The notes: a model not told the origin generated them from the sequence alone. A DNA stretch of 64,000 nt from Opitutaceae bacterium (GCA_014879845.1 JACSRI010000150.1:1-64000), one strand, 5' to 3'. Shown: positions 7,820 through 17,804, counted from the stretch's first letter. Made by a program: numbers and translations.

Positions 7820-8314
7820 CTACCTGCCCGAGCCGCAACACTTCTTGTATTTCTTGCCACTGCCACAGGGGCACGGGTCATTGCGGCCGACCTTGGGGGC
7901 TTCCCGGCGAAACGGCTCCTCGTGTGTCTCGAGCATCCCGGCGTAGAGCCACTCGCCTTCGCTCTTCTCGAACTTGGCGATCTCGACGTGCTCATGCTCC
8001 TGACCGTTGGCCTTGAAGCGTGCGGAGAACTCCACCAGTCCGTTGGTGTCATCCGGTCCGCCGGCCTCGGTGCGCATGACGGTGAGCCCGAGCCACTCGG
8101 AGCTCTCCGACCACTTCTTCGTGTCTTCGGCGGAAAAATCCTTGCGCTGCTCCGCGGTGAGCGTGCGTTCGAGATGCGTGTAGGCGTGTTTGACATACGC
8201 GCTGTAGCGCGAGCGCATCACCGCCTCGGCGGTGGCGGCTTTCTGGGTGCCGTCGATGATCGGGCCGCAGCATGCCTCGTAGGCCTTTCCGGATCCACAG
8301 GGACAATCACTCAT
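7820..8314 (-). CDS. YchJ/UPF0225-family protein with SEC-C motifs at both ends
   Basis: This encodes 164 residues from the ATG at 8314. An in-frame ATG three codons upstream is an alternative. The N-terminus [17 protein letters not shown] is a SEC-C zinc motif. The middle contains the YchJ signature [19 protein letters not shown] and a WLGL strand. The C-terminus [17 protein letters not shown] is a second complete SEC-C motif. SEC-C motifs bind zinc and, in SecA, help contact SecB and ribosomes. YchJ proteins have an NTF2-like core and no established function. An intrinsic terminator follows, so it is probably monocistronic. Confidence 0.82.
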   Translation of the reverse strand: MSDCPCGSGKAYEACCGPIIDGTQKAATAEAVMRSRYSAYVKHAYTHLERTLTAEQRKDFSAEDTKKWSESSEWLGLTVMRTEAGGPDDTNGLVEFSARFKANGQEHEHVEIAKFEKSEGEWLYAGMLETHEEPFRREAPKVGRNDPCPCGSGKKYKKCCGSGR

Positions 8315-8435
8315 CCCCGGCATATCCGCCGTGTGCCGCGCGCTTGGCAACCCGGAAGAGCACGCGCGCACTTCGACATCGCGCCGCCGGCGTGGGTGCG
8401 CCAGCGTGGCCGTCCCCGTGCCTGATCCCATCGTG

Positions 8436-10229
8436 ATGGACTGGACCCTCGACTCCTATTTCCCGGCTTTTGACGGCCCGGAGTATCGCCGTTTCAAAAC
8501 CGACCTCGAGGCCGCCCTCGCCGGCGTGCACGCGCGCATCGAGGCCCAGGAGGAATTTGAGCCGGCGGCATTCGCCGGCTGGGAGGTCATCGTCGTGGGC
8601 TACGAGGACGCGGTCAGGCGCGTCGGGCATCTCACCTCGTACCTCGAGTGCCTGTGCGCGGCCGATGCGGGCAACGAGGAGTTCCGCCGCGAGTTCGCGG
8701 CCCTCGCCGTGCAGGCGGCCGAGCTCAAGAAACTCGAAGTGTCGCTGGTCGATGTCCTCGGCCGCGCGCGTCACGATCAGATCGAGGCGTTTCTCAAGCG
8801 TGATGCGCTCGCCGGTGCGGAGTTTTCCCTGCGCCGCTGGCGCGAGAAGGCGCGCAAGGTCATGCCGCCTGCGGAGGAGGCACTTGCGGCCGACCTCGAG
8901 GTGGACGGCCTCAAGGCGTGGTCGCGCCTCTACGACACGGTTTCAGGCACCCTTGAGTTCACGCTGCGCCATCCGGACGGTCGGGAGGAGCGGGTGCCGG
9001 TCGCACGGCGCCGCGCCCTCATGGCCTCGGCGGACCGCGGGGTGCGGGCGGCGGCCTTCTCCGGTGGCAACGAGGCGTGGGCTTCTGTCGAGCCGATCTG
9101 TGCGGCGGCGCTCAACGCCATGGCGGGTGCGCGCCTCACGCTGGGAGGGCGCCGGGGGGAGCGACATTTTCTTGAGCCCGCGCTCTACGAACATCGCCTG
9201 GGCCTGGCCGCGCTAAGTGCCCTGCAGGAGGCGCTCGTGCAGCGCGCTGAGGTCGCCCGCGCCATGGTCCGCCTGAAGGCCCGGCGGCTCGGCCTGCCGG
9301 CGGTCGCCTGGTACGACCTCGAGGCGCCGACACCGGGCGTCGGTGATGCGGCGGGCGGGGGACTCACGTGGGAGCAGGGTGTGGCGCGGGTCGACGCTGC
9401 GTTCTCGCGCGCCTATCCGGCGCTCGGCGCATTCTTCCGCGCGGCCGTGGAGCGGCGGTGGTTCGACTACGCGTCGCGTCGCGGCAAGCGCCCGGGTGCG
9501 TTCTGCACGAGTTCCGAGATCACGCATGAGTCGCGCGTTTTCATGACCTGGGAGGGCGCGATGAACGACGTGGTCACGCTCGCGCACGAGGTCGGGCACG
9601 CCTGGCACTCCCACGTCCTGCGGGCCGCGCGGCCGCTCGCCTCGGGCTACCCGATGACGCTCGCGGAGTCGGCCTCGACCTTTGGCGAAATGCTGCTGAT
9701 CGATGGCCTGCTCGAGGATCCGGCCGTGCCGGATGGCGTGAAACTCGCACTCCTCGACTCGCAGGCCAGGCAGGCGACGGGGTTCCTGCTCGACGTGCCG
9801 GCGCGCTTCGAGTTTGAGCGCAGTTTCTACGAGGAGCGCGCGCACGGCGAGGTATCGACGGCCCGGTTACGCGAGTTGATGGTCGCGGCGCAACGCCGGC
9901 TCTTCGGCGACGCGCTCGCCCCGGGCGCTGAGGACCCGATGTTCTGGGCCTCCAAGCTGCACTTCTACATCGCCGAGGTCCCGTTCTACAATTTCCCCTA
10001 CACGGTCGGCTTCCTGTTCAGCCGCGCGCTGTTCGCGCGGTTCAAGTCCGAGGGCGCGGCCTTCCTGCCCGTCTACGAGGCGTTTCTCGCCCGTTCGGGC
10101 TCGGCCACCTGCGAGGTGCTCGCGAAGGACGTGCTCGGCATCGATCTGGAAAAGGCCGAATCCTGGGCCGGTGCGATCGACAGCATGATTCCGGCCGGCG
10201 AGCGGTTGCGCGACCTGCTGGGCGGTTGA
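8436..10229 (+). CDS. M3-family oligoendopeptidase (PepF-like)
   Basis: This 597-residue zinc metallopeptidase should cleave short peptides in the cytoplasm; no signal peptide is seen. The active site HEVGH (residues 384-388, in [12 protein letters not shown]) supplies two zinc ligands and the catalytic Glu. The third ligand lies in the following [12 protein letters not shown] helix. The helical N-terminal half and the C-terminal segment [17 protein letters not shown] are family typical. I chose the ATG at 8436; the frame is open upstream to 8331 but that part is Arg-rich and lacks family character, and it would overlap the divergent YchJ start. It converges on the exchanger gene, 14 bases away. 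Confidence 0.87.
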   Translation: MDWTLDSYFPAFDGPEYRRFKTDLEAALAGVHARIEAQEEFEPAAFAGWEVIVVGYEDAVRRVGHLTSYLECLCAADAGNEEFRREFAALAVQAAELKKLEVSLVDVLGRARHDQIEAFLKRDALAGAEFSLRRWREKARKVMPPAEEALAADLEVDGLKAWSRLYDTVSGTLEFTLRHPDGREERVPVARRRALMASADRGVRAAAFSGGNEAWASVEPICAAALNAMAGARLTLGGRRGERHFLEPALYEHRLGLAALSALQEALVQRAEVARAMVRLKARRLGLPAVAWYDLEAPTPGVGDAAGGGLTWEQGVARVDAAFSRAYPALGAFFRAAVERRWFDYASRRGKRPGAFCTSSEITHESRVFMTWEGAMNDVVTLAHEVGHAWHSHVLRAARPLASGYPMTLAESASTFGEMLLIDGLLEDPAVPDGVKLALLDSQARQATGFLLDVPARFEFERSFYEERAHGEVSTARLRELMVAAQRRLFGDALAPGAEDPMFWASKLHFYIAEVPFYNFPYTVGFLFSRALFARFKSEGAAFLPVYEAFLARSGSATCEVLAKDVLGIDLEKAESWAGAIDSMIPAGERLRDLLGG

Positions 10230-10243
10230 TCGGGTGCCTCGGG

Positions 10244-11209
10244 TCAGCCGGCCGGCGTGCGCCCGACGAGGTGCACGATGTAGGCGACGTATCCGGCGAG
10301 CAGCAGCGCGCCCTCCCAGCGCTGCAGGCGGAAGCCGGTTTTCATGAAGGGCAGGAGCAGCAGGGTGAAGCTCACCATCACGCCGAGGTCGACCGCGCGC
10401 AGGTCGTAGGCGCGCAATGGCTCGACCGCGCCGGCGGCGCCGAGAATGCCGAGGATGTTGAAGATGTTCGAGCCGACGATGTTGCCGACGGCGATGTCCG
10501 GCTGTCTCCGGAATGCGGCGACGAGCGAGGCGGAAAACTCCGGCAGGCTCGTGCCGATCGCCACGATGGTGAGCCCGATGACCGCGTCGCTCACGCCGGC
10601 GGCGCGGGCGATCGCCACCGCCCCGTCGACCATCAGGCGTGCACCGAGCATGAGCGCGAGCAGGCCACCGGCGACGAAGGCGATCTCCACGCCGATCGAG
10701 CCGGCAGGCGCCGGCACCGAGGCGGCGTATTCCTCGCGCACCGAAAGCGTCTGCTCGCGCCGGGCCGCGCGGACGGTGAGGGTGGTGTAGGCCACGAGGC
10801 CGGCGAGCAGCAGGACCGCCTCGCCCGTGCCGAGCCTGCCGTCGGAGAGCACGACGGCGGCGACGAGGGCGGCGAGCAGCGCGACGGGCATGTCCACGCG
10901 CAGGATCTGGGTGGAGACGCGCAACGGGAAGATCAGCGCGCACACGGCGAGGATGCAGCCGATGTTGCCGATGTTGGAACCGACGACGTTGCCCACCGCG
11001 ATGTCGCCGCGTCCGGATAGTGCGGCGCCCACGCTCACAAAAAGTTCCGGGCTGCTCGTGCCGAAGGCGACGATGGTGAGGCCGACCACGAGCGGGGTGA
11101 TGCCGAAGCGACGGGCGAGCCGTGAGGACCCGCGCACCAGGCCTTCGCCGCCGATCGTCAGCAGCGCCAACCCTGCGAGCACGAGCAACCAGGGCAGGTT
11201 GGAAGACAT
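10244..11209 (-). CDS. CaCA-family sodium/calcium antiporter (YrbG-like)
   Basis: This 321-residue integral membrane protein has about ten hydrophobic segments in two homologous halves. Each half carries an alpha-repeat: GLTIVAFGTSSPELFVS then GNVVGSNIGNI in the first, and GLTIVAIGTSLPEFSAS then GNIVGSNIFNI in the second. The acidic residues in the two P-E motifs coordinate the transported cation in this family. It should extrude Ca2+ in exchange for Na+ or H+. The ATG at 11209 begins the first membrane helix directly; the frame continues upstream without membrane character. Its start lies 66 bases past the stop of the co-oriented DUF6941 gene. Confidence 0.9.
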   Translation of the reverse strand: MSSNLPWLLVLAGLALLTIGGEGLVRGSSRLARRFGITPLVVGLTIVAFGTSSPELFVSVGAALSGRGDIAVGNVVGSNIGNIGCILAVCALIFPLRVSTQILRVDMPVALLAALVAAVVLSDGRLGTGEAVLLLAGLVAYTTLTVRAARREQTLSVREEYAASVPAPAGSIGVEIAFVAGGLLALMLGARLMVDGAVAIARAAGVSDAVIGLTIVAIGTSLPEFSASLVAAFRRQPDIAVGNIVGSNIFNILGILGAAGAVEPLRAYDLRAVDLGVMVSFTLLLLPFMKTGFRLQRWEGALLLAGYVAYIVHLVGRTPAG

Positions 11210-11274
11210 CGGGAGGGACGCGGGTGGCGCGGGCGCGCGCTGCCGGCTGGAAGTTTCCTGAGGTGTGAGCCGGC

Positions 11275-11688
11275 TCAGGCCTGCGGTGCGCCGTGGGGCG
11301 GCACCTGCACCACGACGAGCGGAAGCGAGGCCTCCTGCCGGCCATCGATGGAAAGGTCGATGGCGTAGTCGTCGAAGCGGTCGAACTTGAGCTGGTGGAT
11401 GTTGAGCACGAGGTTGATCGCCATCGATTCGCGCTGGGGCGGGAGGCGGACCTCGAAGTTGGCTCCGATCGGCGGCACGATGCGGTGTCCGTCGGCGTCG
11501 ATGAGAGCGAGCTGCAGGTTGTGTGCGCCCTCCTCGCCGCGCGCGACGCGCAGGCGGATGGCGATGGCGCACTGAGGGTGGAGGACGGGAGCCTCGCGTG
11601 CGAAGATGCCGTCGAAGGCGCCGAGAAGGCTGAGCTTGCCGGCGTAGTCGACCGCCGCGTCGCAGAGGGCGAAGACCTCGACCTTCAT
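11275..11688 (-). CDS. DUF6941-like protein
   Basis: This 137-residue soluble protein begins MKVEVFALCDAAVDYAGKLSLLGAFDGIFA. That resembles the start I recall for DUF6941 proteins, which have no known function. It looks all-beta, ending in LPLVVVQVPP, with no signal or membrane segment. Its ATG overlaps the stop codon of the upstream phosphatase by four bases (ATGA at 11685-11688), so translation is probably coupled and the two products may act together. Confidence 0.65.
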   Translation of the reverse strand: MKVEVFALCDAAVDYAGKLSLLGAFDGIFAREAPVLHPQCAIAIRLRVARGEEGAHNLQLALIDADGHRIVPPIGANFEVRLPPQRESMAINLVLNIHQLKFDRFDDYAIDLSIDGRQEASLPLVVVQVPPHGAPQA

Positions 11689-12170
11689 GGGCGGGAGGCG
11701 GCCACCGCGTGTGGGTCGGAGGTCGGGTGTGCGGAAAGGTCGGCGACGCAGGCGTCGAGCACGGCGATCACGCGTTGCTCGAGCAGCGGGATGGAGACGT
11801 CGGGCGCGGCGGCGTCGAGATCGTGCACCGCCCAGTATTCGATGCGGTTCTCCCAGTCCGGGAAAAGCTGCTGCATGAGCGGGCGGTGCTCGGCCTCCTT
11901 CACCGCGATCGAGCGGTGGGCGCGTTCGAGGTCACCGCGCGCCAGCTGCACGGGATGAGTGCCCGTGTGATGCAGGGCGATGCCGCGCGCCGCCAGGGCG
12001 AAGCGGGTGTAGAGCGAGATCTCGCCCTCGCCGTGGACGAGGTGGGTGGCCAGGCCGCGGGAGAATGCCCGCACGGGCAGGTGGCGCAGGGTGGCATGGT
12101 GGTTGAACACCGCCTCGGCAAAGCGCGACCGGTAGAAGTTGCCCGAGCAGATGAAGAGGACCTGACGCAT
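11685..12170 (-). CDS. Low-molecular-weight protein tyrosine phosphatase-like protein
   Basis: This 161-residue protein carries the phosphate-binding loop near its N-terminus: VLFICSGNFYRSR, a C-x5-R motif with Cys8 as nucleophile and Arg14. Most relatives have Cys at the position that is Tyr13 here (CxGNxCRS), so the redox-protective second cysteine is absent. The general-acid loop is probably DLDAAAPD rather than the classic DPY form. Substrate is unknown; arsenate reductase-like or phosphotyrosine activity are both possible. It is the first gene of a pair with the DUF6941 gene and is divergent from the DUF748 gene, 144 bases away. Confidence 0.68.
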   Translation of the reverse strand: MRQVLFICSGNFYRSRFAEAVFNHHATLRHLPVRAFSRGLATHLVHGEGEISLYTRFALAARGIALHHTGTHPVQLARGDLERAHRSIAVKEAEHRPLMQQLFPDWENRIEYWAVHDLDAAAPDVSIPLLEQRVIAVLDACVADLSAHPTSDPHAVAASRP

Positions 12171-12314
12171 GGAGAGTTGGGGCGACCAAAACGCGCCGGC
12201 CGACGGAATGGAATCCTGAAATCGCCGTCGGGAATCCATGTGCCGGCGGGTGGTCGGCGCGTGGGCTGTGAATGGATTGCGGTTCTGCGGCCGTTCGTGT
12301 TGGGTGGGTGGACC

Positions 12315-15300
12315 GTGAGCACCCGCGTATCCCGTCTGCGGCGCTGGGCCGTGATCCTGGCCTCGGCGTTCGCGCTCTACAATGTCGTCGGCTTCTTCGT
12401 GCTGCCACCGATCGTGCGCTCCCAGATCGTCAAGCACGCGAGCGCCGCCCTCGACCGCGAGGTGAAGGTCGAGCGCGTGCGCATGAATCCGCTCTCGTGG
12501 ACGCTCTCCGTCCACGGCTTGCACGTGATCGACCGCGACGGGGCCGATCTCGCCTCGTGGAAGCAGATCTACATCAACGCCGACCCGCTCACCTCGCTCT
12601 TCAAGCTCGAGTGGCACCTGAGCGAGTTCCGCCTCGTCGAGCCGCGCAAACGCATCGTGATCGACGAGAAGGGCGTGGCCAACGTGGCCGACCTCATCAC
12701 GAAGTATACGCAGCCGGCCCGTACGGGAGACGAGGCGGCCTCGTCCGGCGGGCTCCCCAAGGCCACGGTCGACGAGGTCCGCATCGAACGTTGGGCGCTG
12801 GAGTTCACCGATCGTTCACGCCGTACGCCGTTCCACACCGTGGTCGGGCCGATGACCTTCACGCTCGACGGATTCACCACCCGACCCGATGCCTCGAGCC
12901 CGTACACGTTCGCCGGTTCGACCGACACGGCCGAGTCGTTCTCCTGGAGCGGACGCCTCTCGGCGTCGCCGATCGGCTCGAGCGGGCATATCGAGTTCGT
13001 CGGATTCTCGATCCCCAAGCACATGCCTTTTGCCGAGCACCTGTTTCCCGGCGCGGTGAAGACCGGGAAAGTCTCGTTCAAGGGCGACTACCGCATCGCG
13101 CTGGGCGCCTCGCCTGTCATCCAACTCGAGAACGCCACGGTCGCGGTCGACGAGCTCAGCGTCGCCGAGAAGGACAGTCCCGCGGCGCTCGTGAAGGTCG
13201 GGCATTGCGAGGTCAACATCGCCCGTGCCGACGCGCTGCAGCGCACGGCCGAGATTTCGAAGATCACGCTCGACGGCCTGGAGGTCTACGCGACGCGCGA
13301 GCCCGGCGGGGCGATCGACATCCTCCGCCTGCTTCCGGCGACGGCCCCCGACGCGGCAGCGCCGGCCGCGGCGGCGGCGGGGCCAGCCGCTGACACGGGG
13401 CCTGCGCCGACCGCGCACATCGCGCAGATCGCCGTCACCAACGGCCGGATATCCATCGTCGACCGCTCCAACTCCCGCACTGCGCGCCTGCTCCTTGATC
13501 AGGTCACGCTCACCGCGACGGACGCCGGCACCGACCTCGACCGCGAGGTCGGCCTCGAGATGAGCGCGCGCTGGAACGAACGCGGCACACTTTCCGCCAG
13601 CGGCACGGTGCGGCCGCTGCCCACCGCCGCGCGACTCCGTGTGAAGGGTGCGCAGATCGACCTCGCCGCGCTCGATCCGCTCGTCGAACCCTTCGCCGAC
13701 GTGCGCATCAAGTCCGGCGACGCCTGGTTCGACGGCACGGTCGAGGCCTCGCTCCCGTCGAGCGGCAAGCCCGCCCTCTCGTGGCAGGGTGACTTCGGGC
13801 TCGATTCGCTCGCCGTCTGCGAGGGTCGGGGCATGAGCGACCTCGCCGGATGGAAGCGCCTGGCCTTCACCGGTACGACTTTTCAGCTCGATCCGCTTGC
13901 CGTCTCCGCCCGGGAGATCGCGCTCGTCGAGCCCACCGCGAACATCGCGCTGGCCGAGGACGGCTCGATCAACGTGCTGGCCGTGCTGCGATCCGAAGGG
14001 GCCGGTCCGACGGCCGCGCCCGCCGCCGAGACGGCCGGCGGTGCCGCGGCGCCGACCAAGACCAGCGAACGCCTCGCCGCCGCCACGCACCAGAAGCTCG
14101 ATTTCGACGCACGCATCGAGGCCATCACGCTTAGTGGCGCGCGCGTGAAGGTGGCCGACCACTCCTTCAAGCCGGGGTTCGCCACCGAGCTGCGCGACTT
14201 CGGCGGCTCCATCCGCGGACTCTCCTCGGAAAACCTCGCGCGCGCGGAGGTCGACCTATCCGGCACGCTCGACGGCGTGGCCCCGCTGCGTGTCTCCGGG
14301 CAAATCAACCCCCTGGCTGACGACCAGTACAGCGACGTCACGATCCTCTTCAGCAACATCGACCTCCTGATGTTCTCGCCCTACTCGGGCCGCTTCGTCG
14401 GGCAGAAGATCCAGAAGGGCAAGCTGCGCGTCGACGTCGCCTACAAGCTCTCCCAGCGCGACCTCTCGGGCGAGAACAAGATCGTCTTCGACCAGTTCTA
14501 CCTCGGCGAGAAAGTCCCGAGCGAGGAGGCGCTCAAGCTGCCCATCGGCCTCGCCCTCGCCCTGCTGCGCGATCGCAACGGCCAGATCAACATCGACGTA
14601 CCCGTGCGCGGCAACCTCGACGATCCAGATTTCAAATACGGCCGTGTCGTCTGGCGCACGATCGGCAACATCGTGGTCAAGGCCGCGACCTCGCCCTTCA
14701 ACATGCTCGGCGGGCTGTTTGGCGGAAAGGACCTCGACCTGAGTTATGTCGACTTCGCCTCCGGCTCGGCCGCGCTCGGCGAGCAGGCGACGAAAAAAAT
14801 CGAGGTCCTCACGAAGGCGCTCTTCGAGCGTCCCGCCCTGCGTCTCGAGTTGACTTCACCGCCATCGCCGTCGACCGACCGCGCCGGCCTCGTTGCGTCC
14901 AAGTTCGCCCAGATGCTGCGCGACGAGAAGCAGCGCCTGGCCGCGCTCGCCGCCGTGGCGGAGGCGACGAAGGCCGGCACACCCGCACCGGCGAGTACGC
15001 CGGTCGTCTCCGAGGTCGCGCCGGAAGAGGTGAATGCGCTCGTCGCGAGCCTGTTCGCGCAAAAGTTCCCGGCCGAGGCCGAGTCGGGCGCGGCGGCGGC
15101 GGCCGCTGCGGGCGTGCAGCCGATTGTCGGCATGGCACCGCCCGAGCCGGAGAAGCAGCCGGGCTTTCTGCGGCGGCAGTGGCGCCGCATCTTCGGTGGC
15201 GGCGAGAACTCCGCGGAGACTTCCGCACCGCCTGTGCCGTCGGCTGAAGTCGCCGGTGCGGCCGCGACGGAGACCGCGCCGCCACCACTCACGCTGGAGG

Positions 15301-15509
15301 CCATGCGCGATCGCCTGCTCGCCGCGGTCGAGGTGAGTGACGCTGAGTTCCTCGCGCTCGCGCAGGCTCGCGCCGTCGCCATCCGCGATGCGCTCCTCGC
15401 GACCGGCAAGATCGAGGCCGAGCGCGTCTTTTTCATCGACTCGACCACCGTGCCCGAGGGCGCGAGTGGTTCGCCCGATGGCGGGCGCGTCTTCTTCAGC
15501 CTGCAGTAG
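12315..15509 (+). CDS. DUF748 (AsmA-like) cell-envelope protein
   Basis: This encodes about 1064 residues from a GTG at 12315. The frame is open much further upstream but that part runs antisense through the phosphatase gene. One N-terminal membrane helix (LRRWAVILASAFALYNVVGFFVLPPIV) is followed by a long beta-rich periplasmic region. The motif LALLRDRNGQINIDVPVRGNLDDP and the block GRVVWRTIGNIVVKAATSPF are diagnostic of DUF748. An Ala/Pro-rich, low-complexity C-terminal part follows. DUF748/AsmA proteins are thought to act in envelope lipid transport, but direct function here is unproven. It converges on pfp across a strong bidirectional terminator. Confidence 0.82.
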   Translation: MSTRVSRLRRWAVILASAFALYNVVGFFVLPPIVRSQIVKHASAALDREVKVERVRMNPLSWTLSVHGLHVIDRDGADLASWKQIYINADPLTSLFKLEWHLSEFRLVEPRKRIVIDEKGVANVADLITKYTQPARTGDEAASSGGLPKATVDEVRIERWALEFTDRSRRTPFHTVVGPMTFTLDGFTTRPDASSPYTFAGSTDTAESFSWSGRLSASPIGSSGHIEFVGFSIPKHMPFAEHLFPGAVKTGKVSFKGDYRIALGASPVIQLENATVAVDELSVAEKDSPAALVKVGHCEVNIARADALQRTAEISKITLDGLEVYATREPGGAIDILRLLPATAPDAAAPAAAAAGPAADTGPAPTAHIAQIAVTNGRISIVDRSNSRTARLLLDQVTLTATDAGTDLDREVGLEMSARWNERGTLSASGTVRPLPTAARLRVKGAQIDLAALDPLVEPFADVRIKSGDAWFDGTVEASLPSSGKPALSWQGDFGLDSLAVCEGRGMSDLAGWKRLAFTGTTFQLDPLAVSAREIALVEPTANIALAEDGSINVLAVLRSEGAGPTAAPAAETAGGAAAPTKTSERLAAATHQKLDFDARIEAITLSGARVKVADHSFKPGFATELRDFGGSIRGLSSENLARAEVDLSGTLDGVAPLRVSGQINPLADDQYSDVTILFSNIDLLMFSPYSGRFVGQKIQKGKLRVDVAYKLSQRDLSGENKIVFDQFYLGEKVPSEEALKLPIGLALALLRDRNGQINIDVPVRGNLDDPDFKYGRVVWRTIGNIVVKAATSPFNMLGGLFGGKDLDLSYVDFASGSAALGEQATKKIEVLTKALFERPALRLELTSPPSPSTDRAGLVASKFAQMLRDEKQRLAALAAVAEATKAGTPAPASTPVVSEVAPEEVNALVASLFAQKFPAEAESGAAAAAAAGVQPIVGMAPPEPEKQPGFLRRQWRRIFGGGENSAETSAPPVPSAEVAGAAATETAPPPLTLEAMRDRLLAAVEVSDAEFLALAQARAVAIRDALLATGKIEAERVFFIDSTTVPEGASGSPDGGRVFFSLQ

Positions 15510-15593
15510 GACGCGCCGCGGCTGAGGTGCCTCGATGGTTGAGGCCCGGCCAGTGGCCTCTACCTACTCTCGGAGCTGAACGGCTCTCTCAAG

Positions 15594-15640
15594 AAACACC
15601 AAGGGCGCTCCGCCGTGCCGCGAAGCGCCCTTGGTGTTTT
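15594..15640. terminator. Bidirectional terminator between the DUF748 gene and pfp
   Basis: A 16-bp perfect stem (aaacaccaagggcgct with its complement at 15624-15639) encloses a 14-base loop. T-runs flank it on both strands, four T on + and three on minus. It lies between two convergent genes, so it should stop both transcripts. Confidence 0.88.
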
Positions 15641-15678
15641 CCGATCGAGCGGGTGGGCCCGGTCGCTCTGTCCCGTGC

Positions 15679-16935
15679 TCAGGTCTCGTAGGGCTGGAGC
15701 ACCTTGTCGACCGGGACCTTGTCGAGGCGGGCGAACATCGGCACGCCGTGATCGTACGGCGGGGTGCTCTCACCCTGAATCAGCGGCGTGGCGTAGCGCA
15801 CGAACTGGTGGTTCATGCTCACGCCGTCTTCGTTGACCCACTCGCGCGGCAGCTTCTTCACCCCGTTGGCGATGTCGGAGAGGTCGGCCAGGCCGGTCTC
15901 GCAGACATAGTGGTCAGCCTCGGCGCGGATGAGCGTCACCATCTTGTCGGTCACGCCGGAAACGGCGGCCTTGACGGCGGCAGCACCGGCCATGAACGCC
16001 TCGTCGACGTCGGCCTTTGAGGCGCAGTGCGCGGCGGCGCGCTGCGGGATGCCGAGCTTGGCCGAGCGGGCCTTGATGCCGAGGTGCTTCTCGACGAGAT
16101 CCTTGAGGTAATCACCGGCGCCACCGAGCTGGGAGTGGCCGAACGCGTCGGTCTGGGCCGACGACGTCGAGACGTAGTTGCCATCCGGATCGACGAGGCC
16201 TTCGCCCACGACGATGAGGCAGTATTTCTCGCGCTTGAGCACGCGGCGGACGTCCTCGACGAACTTCTCGGTCGTGAACGGAACTTCCGGCAGATAGATC
16301 AGGTGCGGCGCGTCGTAGGGATGATCGCGGCGCTTGGCGAGGGCGGCACCGGCGGCGATCCAGCCGGCCGAGCGACCCATCACCTCGAGGATCGAGACGA
16401 GGTCGTGCTGGCCCATCGCCTCGTTGTCGCAGGCGAGTTCCTTCACCGTCGTGCAGATGTATTTCACCACGCTGCCGTAGCCGGGTGTGTGGTCGGTGAT
16501 GGGCAGATCGTTGTCGATGGTCTTGGGGATGCCGATGACGCGGAGCTCATAGCCCTGCTGTTGAGCGAGCTTGGAGATCTTGTCGGCGGTGTCCTGCGAG
16601 TCGTTGCCGCCCGCGTAGAAGAAATAGCGGATATTGTGGGCCTTGAACACCTCGAGGACGCGGTCGAAGTCCTGCTGCTTCTTGAGCTTGTAGCGGCAGG
16701 TGCCGAGGGCGGCGCCGGGGGTGTGCTTGAGGCCGCGGATGGTCTGCTGGGACTCGGCGGCGAGGTCGATGAAGTCCTCGTTGAGGATGCCGAGCACGCC
16801 GTTCACGCAGCCGTAGATCTCCTCGATGCAGGAGTGGTTGAGCGCCTCGCTGACGGCGCCGGCCACGCTGGCGTTGATGACGGCCGTGGGGCCGCCGGAC
16901 TGGCCGATCAGACAATTGCCGGTGAGTTCTGCCAT
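15679..16935 (-). CDS. pfp: Pyrophosphate-dependent 6-phosphofructokinase
   Basis: This 418-residue enzyme phosphorylates fructose 6-phosphate, using pyrophosphate instead of ATP. The phosphate-donor loop is GGNDS (109-113): an Asp stands where ATP-dependent enzymes have Gly, which favours PPi. The catalytic motif is PKTIDND (137-143), the PPi-type form rather than PGTIDND-like ATP forms. GQSGGPTAVINAS at the N-terminus and the MGRSAGWIA segment for sugar-phosphate binding are also present. The reaction is reversible and may serve gluconeogenesis as well. It appears monocistronic. Confidence 0.9.
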   Translation of the reverse strand: MAELTGNCLIGQSGGPTAVINASVAGAVSEALNHSCIEEIYGCVNGVLGILNEDFIDLAAESQQTIRGLKHTPGAALGTCRYKLKKQQDFDRVLEVFKAHNIRYFFYAGGNDSQDTADKISKLAQQQGYELRVIGIPKTIDNDLPITDHTPGYGSVVKYICTTVKELACDNEAMGQHDLVSILEVMGRSAGWIAAGAALAKRRDHPYDAPHLIYLPEVPFTTEKFVEDVRRVLKREKYCLIVVGEGLVDPDGNYVSTSSAQTDAFGHSQLGGAGDYLKDLVEKHLGIKARSAKLGIPQRAAAHCASKADVDEAFMAGAAAVKAAVSGVTDKMVTLIRAEADHYVCETGLADLSDIANGVKKLPREWVNEDGVSMNHQFVRYATPLIQGESTPPYDHGVPMFARLDKVPVDKVLQPYET

Positions 16936-17143
16936 GGTGAAGGATCTTTGGGTGCGACGTGCTGTTTAGGAACGGGAAGGCAAACCGGACCCCCGAAGCT
17001 GTGGCAAACTCTAAATCCCGGCAATTCCCCTCGGACGCGTCTCGTCGATGCCGACGGCGGTGACGGGGTGTTGCCGCCGGGCTTTTCCTTGCCGCGCGAC
17101 CCGGCTCTGTTTCGTTTGCCGGCTTTTTCCGCGCTTCGCCCCC

Positions 17144-17713
17144 ATGTCGTCCCATCATCGCCACTCCGAGTCATTGTTCGAAAAGACCATCTTCGCCAGC
17201 CGCTGGCTGCAGGCGCCGCTTTACGCGGGCCTGATCGTGGCGCAGGGCATCTATGTGTGGCAGTTCTTCGTCGAACTGTGGCACCTCCTGCACTTTGCGA
17301 TCGGGCATCCGGGGCAGGTGCAGGACCCGAGCACGCACATCATGCTCGGTGTGCTCGGCCTGATCGACGTGGTGATGATCGCGAACCTGCTCATCATGGT
17401 CATCGTGGGCGGCTACGAGACGTTTGTCTCCCGGCTTCATCTCGAGGGCCATGAGGACCAGCCGGAATGGCTCAGCCACGTCAACGCCGGCGTCCTCAAG
17501 GTGAAACTGGCCACGGCGCTCATCAGCATCTCCTCGATCCATCTGCTCAAGACCTTCATCGAGGTGCGCTCGCCGGCATTCACGGCGAACTATGATGGCG
17601 TGCTCTGGCAGGTGGTGATCCACGTCGTGTTCGTCGCCTCGGCCATCTTTCTCGCCTGGACCGACAAGGTGATGATGGCCGGCGTGAAGGCGGTGCGCGA
17701 AGGGGCGCACTGA
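17144..17713 (+). CDS. UPF0114 (YqhA-like) membrane protein
   Basis: This 189-residue protein has about four membrane helices. FEKTIFASRWLQAPLYAGL near the start, the ID-VMIANLLIMVIVGGYETFVS segment, and LKVKLATALISISSIHLLKTFI are typical of this widely conserved family of unknown function. The ATG at 17144 is chosen because the upstream in-frame stretch from 17048 is Cys/Arg-rich and unlike the family. No partner is obvious in the neighbouring TPM gene, which starts about 90 bases downstream. Confidence 0.85.
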   Translation: MSSHHRHSESLFEKTIFASRWLQAPLYAGLIVAQGIYVWQFFVELWHLLHFAIGHPGQVQDPSTHIMLGVLGLIDVVMIANLLIMVIVGGYETFVSRLHLEGHEDQPEWLSHVNAGVLKVKLATALISISSIHLLKTFIEVRSPAFTANYDGVLWQVVIHVVFVASAIFLAWTDKVMMAGVKAVREGAH

Positions 17714-17804
17714 GCGCGAGGTGAGTTGGCGCGGGCGGACTGTCCAGATCGTGCCGGGTCGGGATGCGCTGGACCGGCCGGAGCAGACGGTGCATAGCGG
17801 AAGC

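Noticed and set aside
11709-12314. In-frame upstream extension of the DUF748 gene
   Set aside because: It runs antisense through the phosphatase gene and lacks signal or domain character. The membrane helix begins after the GTG at 12315.
15541-15560. gaggcc/ggcctc inverted repeat after the DUF748 gene
   Set aside because: Only 6 bp, expected by chance in GC-rich DNA, and a far stronger terminator lies just downstream.
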